A stretch of 64,000 nt of DNA, from assembly GCF_018531495.1 (NCBI RefSeq), contig NZ_JAHDTI010000005.1, positions 310,001-374,000 of the forward strand. Direction: 5' to 3'. Shown here one piece after another: positions 63,666 to 64,000 of this stretch; position 1 is the stretch's first letter; each line of letters begins with the position of its first letter. Source of the stretch: Nonomuraea sediminis (lineage in GTDB: Bacteria; Actinomycetota; Actinomycetes; Streptosporangiales; Streptosporangiaceae). Below the pieces are notes generated by a model. The model was not told the origin of the DNA and ran no database searches. It saw only the letters and a list, made by a program, of their open reading frames with translations. The translations under genes were made by a program, and so were the position numbers.

Positions 63666-64000
63666 GCTCTCCCGCGCCCGCTACGCCGCCCTCTACGGGC
63701 CCACCACCGGCGACCGGATCAGGCTCGCCGACACCGACCTGTTCATCGAGATCACCGAGGACAGGGCGATGGGACCGGCCGGCGCGGGCGACGAGGCCGT
63801 CTTCGGCGGCGGCAAGGTCATCCGCGAGTCCATGGGCCAGAGCCTGGCCACCCGCGCCCAGGGTGCGCCCGACCTGGTCATCACCGGGGTGGTGATCCTC
63901 GACCACTGGGGCGTGATCAAGGCCGACGTGGCCGTCACCGGCGGCCGGATCACCGGCATCGGCAAGGCCGGCAACCCGGACACGATGTCCCACGTCGACA
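63658..64000 (+). CDS. ureC: Urease subunit alpha, N-terminal part (cut by window edge)
   Basis: The first 114 codons: [64 protein letters not shown]. They match the alpha subunit's N-terminal region; the nickel-binding and catalytic parts lie outside the window. Confidence 0.96.
   Translation, partial: MAELSRARYAALYGPTTGDRIRLADTDLFIEITEDRAMGPAGAGDEAVFGGGKVIRESMGQSLATRAQGAPDLVITGVVILDHWGVIKADVAVTGGRITGIGKAGNPDTMSHVD

Overview
The window is about 70 percent GC, uses many GTG starts and has tightly overlapping operons. It carries F420-type, CU044_5270, DUF2630, SARP and septum-formation families. This fits a filamentous actinobacterium, probably of the Streptosporangiaceae (Nonomuraea-like); that placement is an inference from gene content and not from a search.

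Layout. 0-7 kb: 5' part of pyruvate phosphate dikinase, an orphan cytochrome b behind a tandem operator, two septum-formation-domain proteins, glycyl-tRNA synthetase and small or broken genes. 7-10 kb: zinc uptake operon znuA-znuC-znuB, an 18-codon micro-ORF and zur, preceded by a Zur box. 10-14.7 kb: accessory block splitting the usual zur/uppS/recO neighbourhood, with a solitary TnpB nuclease gene, a CGNR zinc-finger regulator, repeat-rich intergenic DNA, and a TetR plus cytochrome P450 pair. 14.7-18.5 kb: uppS, recO, and a CDP-alcohol phosphatidyltransferase with a partner membrane protein. 18.7-21.3 kb: an unrecognised module of coiled-coil protein, vWA-like lipoprotein and membrane protein. 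21.3-30 kb: a 2-oxoglutarate oxygenase, an Lrp/ddaH/rocD arginine-ornithine group, an ECF sigma factor with its CU044_5270 partner, a PhoD-like phosphatase and glutamate dehydrogenase. 30-34.3 kb: an NCS1 permease, a deleted luciferase-like pseudogene, and MBL/VOC genes divergent from a TetR gene.

34.3-41.2 kb: an amino-acid-type ABC importer, M20 peptidase, exported cyanophycinase-like peptidase and RpiR regulator, divergent from a dipeptide epimerase. I read this as a scavenging system for cyanophycin or other beta-aspartyl peptides. 41.2-45.3 kb: MarR, an AmiC-like amide sensor, an APC permease and a formamidase/acetamidase. 45.3-53.2 kb: a trypsin-like protease, a TetR-controlled sugar-oxidoreductase/epimerase group, leuA with a leucine-rich leader peptide, a second dimethylargininase, DUF2630 and a double GNAT protein. 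53.2-60.3 kb: a transmembrane Ser/Thr kinase fused to a GH6 cellulase-like domain, then an MHS transporter, a two-component system and a TAXI binding protein, then a Mut7-C protein. 60.4-64 kb: an AfsR/SARP regulator and the start of the urease operon.

Several groups release or assimilate nitrogen (arginine/ornithine, amides, urea, glutamate, beta-aspartyl peptides), so nitrogen salvage is the most visible metabolic theme. The most unusual items are the kinase-GH6 fusion, the cyanophycinase operon, the three-gene membrane module, the TnpB locus sharing a palindrome with zur, the coupled micro-ORFs ahead of two regulators, and a dispersed intergenic repeat family of roughly 90 bp.
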